In this document: positions 62,073 through 64,000 of the stretch, one piece after another
How the letters are laid out: the number at the start of each line of letters is the position of its first letter
Position numbering within the stretch: the stretch's first letter is position 1
The notes under the pieces: generated by a model
The model's input: only the letters and a program-made list of their open reading frames with translations
Database searches by the model: none
Told to the model about the DNA's origin: nothing
Source of the DNA: Dongia_B soli
GTDB lineage: Bacteria > Pseudomonadota > Alphaproteobacteria > Dongiales > Dongiaceae
DNA length: 64,000 bases
Direction of reading: 5' to 3'
Assembly: GCF_034044715.1 (NCBI RefSeq)
Contig: NZ_JAXCLW010000003.1
Location: 515,531-579,530 of the forward strand
Translations under genes and position numbers: made by a program

Positions 62073-62780
62073 TTAAAACGCTGATAGGGTCGATCCAGCC
62101 AGCGGCTGTTGCGCTGACGAATGCGCTAGATGAGCATCGGATCGGCGTTTGGCCAGAATCAGCTCATCAATGCCTTGAGTAATGGTGCGTAGCGAGAGTG
62201 ACCCTGCTTCTCTGCCGCATTTCAATGCCCATTCAATGTCAATATGTTTAATATACCCTTTGACATAAGGCAGCTTCAGGAGCCGAGCGGCTACCGTCCG
62301 GTGAGTTCCTCCCGACACATGGACGAAATTTCCTTCCGCAGCAATCGCCACAGCAATCTTATCTTTGCCGTCGCTCTGATAGCCTCGTTCCCTCATCGAG
62401 CGATAGAGTTCTACATATCTGAAGTAAAACTCCCGGACCCTTTCTTCGGAATCTAGATAGCCTCCCTCCGCGGGAATCGGCCGCCCCATGCGCATACGCA
62501 TCAGGTAGTACTGGCAGATCTTGGCATTTTTGTAATTTTCGCCAACGGTCGCGACATCTTGCATCGCTATGCCGCCGGGCATGTCGTCGTTTGGCCAAGT
62601 CGGAAAGGATGCAATCTTATGGACGAAGATGCGGCCTTTGATCTTCTCGCGCGCTTTCTTGGTCATCTTGTTGGGCAGCCACAATGGGTCAATCTCTCGG
62701 CGTAAGTAACCCGCCGCCCGCATCTGCGCGCCAATAAAGCCGAGCTTCAACAAATCAACCGTTCGACCCAAGGCCCGCAT
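62073..62780 (-). CDS. Unknown protein with a ParB/sulfiredoxin-like segment
   Basis: A 235-residue cytosolic protein that appears whole, starting ATG 62,780. The centre holds KDKIAVAIAAEGNFVHVSGG followed by THRTVAARLLKLPYVKGYI (about residues 141-180). This resembles the ParB-like nuclease or sulfiredoxin-fold segment that reads I-x-V-x-x-x-x-G-x-x-x-x-x-D/G-G-x-H-R-x-A-x-A. Such domains occur in proteins next to polysaccharide genes. The N-terminal half has many basic residues (KKAREKIKGR). The catalytic or nucleotide-binding role is unknown. It converges on the ATP-grasp fragment. Confidence 0.55.
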   Translation of the reverse strand: MRALGRTVDLLKLGFIGAQMRAAGYLRREIDPLWLPNKMTKKAREKIKGRIFVHKIASFPTWPNDDMPGGIAMQDVATVGENYKNAKICQYYLMRMRMGRPIPAEGGYLDSEERVREFYFRYVELYRSMRERGYQSDGKDKIAVAIAAEGNFVHVSGGTHRTVAARLLKLPYVKGYIKHIDIEWALKCGREAGSLSLRTITQGIDELILAKRRSDAHLAHSSAQQPLAGSTLSAF

Positions 62781-63589
62781 TTCGGCTTAATCGCCTCCTA
62801 AGCGATTTCTTCCGGTCCATTATTAGGAATTGCTAATGACTTGCGCAAAGTCAAGGGAGGAGAGCGTTTGCGGAGCGGACCGGACCTTGGACACGGTTGC
62901 TCAAGTATAGTTACGTAGTGAGGAACAAAGCGCCGATATCTCCAATTCTGTGCTACGAATCGCCAGGCCATTTATCCTCTATGAACGCGATACAGGACGA
63001 ACCGTCAACAAAGGGTCCGCAGCCGATAGCGATGTCAGTTTCGCGGTCGTGCTCCTCAAAGCCGGATGGACGAGAAATCTGCAAAGGGGAATCCTGGAGC
63101 GCCACCACGGCAAATGTTCTTTTCGAACTCGAGTTGTTTTAGGCCAAGCTGGGCCGCCACAAGCGGTGAGCGCTGAAGCGCGGCACGGTTGAGATCCGCG
63201 GTGATTTCTCATTAGCCTGCTGACTAAGAGCGTCCTGCCTTCACCTCCTTCAGTCCTGCAATGCCAGGCATTCTTGACCCGACCTGTAATTTTGCTGGTT
63301 AGCGAGCGCGGTAAATCCACTTGTGATTAGATGGCGTTCGGGTCTCATCAATTTGAGATATCTCATCCATTGCGATGATGACACTTTTACGGGCATCACG
63401 CATCATGCGACCTAAGCGAGCCGGCAACTCCGAAAAACGAAGCTCCATTTAGACAACTTGGCGAGGCGGTGAGATCGAAGATAAGCAACGGATCTTGTCG
63501 ACATCGTTAAGCATACGGCGCCGGTAGCGTCTTCAGCCAGCAGGCGGAGGATTAGGCGAATTCCTTCCGATAAAGGAGCGTTTTCAGCG
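62781..63589. other. Gap without a supported gene
   Basis: About 810 bases. Overlapping frames occur at 62,897-63,142 and 62,950-63,192 (plus) and 62,979-63,320 (minus). The frame at 62,950 (RPFILYERDTGRTVN; VLLKAGWTRNLQRG) looks the most protein-like but is short and not recognised. It may be another remnant. Confidence 0.35.
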
Positions 63590-64000
63590 ATGCAAACCTC
63601 AAAACCCAGCAGGCTGTCCCACCAGATCGCCGATCTCCTTGGTCGTGATGAAACACAGGAAACACCACCAGCGCCGCAAGCTCCAACCTATATGGAGCTT
63701 ACGGCGTATCATCACGGTAGGATCAAGCGCGACGCGGAGATCCTCTCAGGATTGAATTCAATGGCTTCGCCCGCCAGGTCGAGCGACGACACCGCAGATA
63801 ACGCGGTGCGCGAAGATCATCAGGGCTGGCGAATTCAGATGGCGGCCTTATCTACATCCTGTTTATCGAAGTCTTCCCCCTGCAGCCACTTCTCGAGCGC
63901 GCCGGTTGAAAACGACCCTCAAACGGCATCGCCAATGCTGGCCGCTTTGACCACAACCGGAACGCCCTGGATATCCAACCCCGTCATCGTCAATGCATTC
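63590..64000 (+). CDS. Partial hypothetical gene running off the window
   Basis: An open frame of 137 codons from ATG 63,590 to the last base of the window without a stop. An AAGGAG about 10 bases upstream supports the start. The text MQTSKPSRLSHQIADLLGRD, then PPAPQAPTYMELTAYHHGRI, later becomes Ser- and Thr-rich. No family is recognised. Since the end is cut, size and function cannot be judged. Confidence 0.5.
   Translation, partial: MQTSKPSRLSHQIADLLGRDETQETPPAPQAPTYMELTAYHHGRIKRDAEILSGLNSMASPARSSDDTADNAVREDHQGWRIQMAALSTSCLSKSSPCSHFSSAPVENDPQTASPMLAALTTTGTPWISNPVIVNAF

Noticed and set aside
1..64000. CRISPR array or rRNA operon
   Set aside because: No regularly spaced direct repeats and no rRNA-like sequence were noticed on reading the window.

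Overview
The window looks like a piece of an alphaproteobacterial chromosome, probably from the Hyphomicrobiales/Rhodospirillales side of the class; I cannot place the genus. Supporting signs are a 2,856-residue cyclic beta-1,2-glucan synthase (NdvB/ChvB type), a DUF6481 charged coiled-coil protein, a 'host attachment' family protein, the compact ppx/gppA-rlmE-guaB-rsmB-guaA block, and an SOS box of the alphaproteobacterial GTTC-N7-GTTC form.

Layout. (1) 0.2-11.9 kb: a surface-glycan cluster. Ten plus-strand genes, partly overlapping, encode a GT4 and a DPM1/GtrB-like GT2 glycosyltransferase, three SAM methyltransferases, a WecE-like sugar aminotransferase, WbqC, an NAD-dependent epimerase, an ATP-grasp ligase and a metallophosphoesterase. 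They converge on a minus-strand rfbA-rfbB-EamA unit. Together these could make a dTDP-4-amino-4,6-dideoxyhexose and pass it on, perhaps through a polyprenyl-phosphate carrier. (2) 12.2-19.1 kb: DUF1801 and MAPEG genes, a radical-SAM/UdgX DNA-repair pair behind a perfect SOS box, an isochorismatase-family hydrolase, a truncated second copy of the radical-SAM gene with a decayed SOS box, and a DUF2269/SDR pair. (3) 19.2-29.5 kb: a housekeeping block with ABC-F, guaA, a GNAT gene, rsmB, guaB, rlmE, ppx/gppA and tRNA-Gln(CTG). It also holds a degraded copy of the guaA 3' end at 19.2 kb. (4) 29.9-33.0 kb: a GT32 gene followed by a striking GT25 / sulfotransferase-like / GH16 fusion. (5) 33.4-40.4 kb: a gene graveyard with remnants of an Asp/Asn hydroxylase, an IS1595 transposase, GST, cytochrome P460, an alcohol dehydrogenase, a Mu-type transposase, imuB-dnaE2, a PQQ dehydrogenase and a UDP-glucose dehydrogenase. 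Only a peroxiredoxin and an SDR gene look intact. (6) 41.3-57.4 kb: envelope and stress genes, namely ndvB, an entericidin-like lipoprotein, a fatty-acid desaturase, a host-attachment protein, DUF6481, a cyclopropane-fatty-acid synthase and nhaA, with several small hypotheticals. (7) 57.8-64 kb: small hypotheticals and more remnants (DUF6481, XRE regulator, PLD nuclease, LigD ligase domain, sugar-transfer ATP-grasp), one intact unknown gene, and a gene running off the right edge.

The main themes are glycan and envelope biology, a core of nucleotide and rRNA-modification housekeeping genes, and an unusually high density of recognisable dead genes beyond the tRNA-Gln. No CRISPR array, rRNA operon, integrase or intact mobile element was seen. 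All family calls are made by reading motifs and remembered family sequences; no database search was run.
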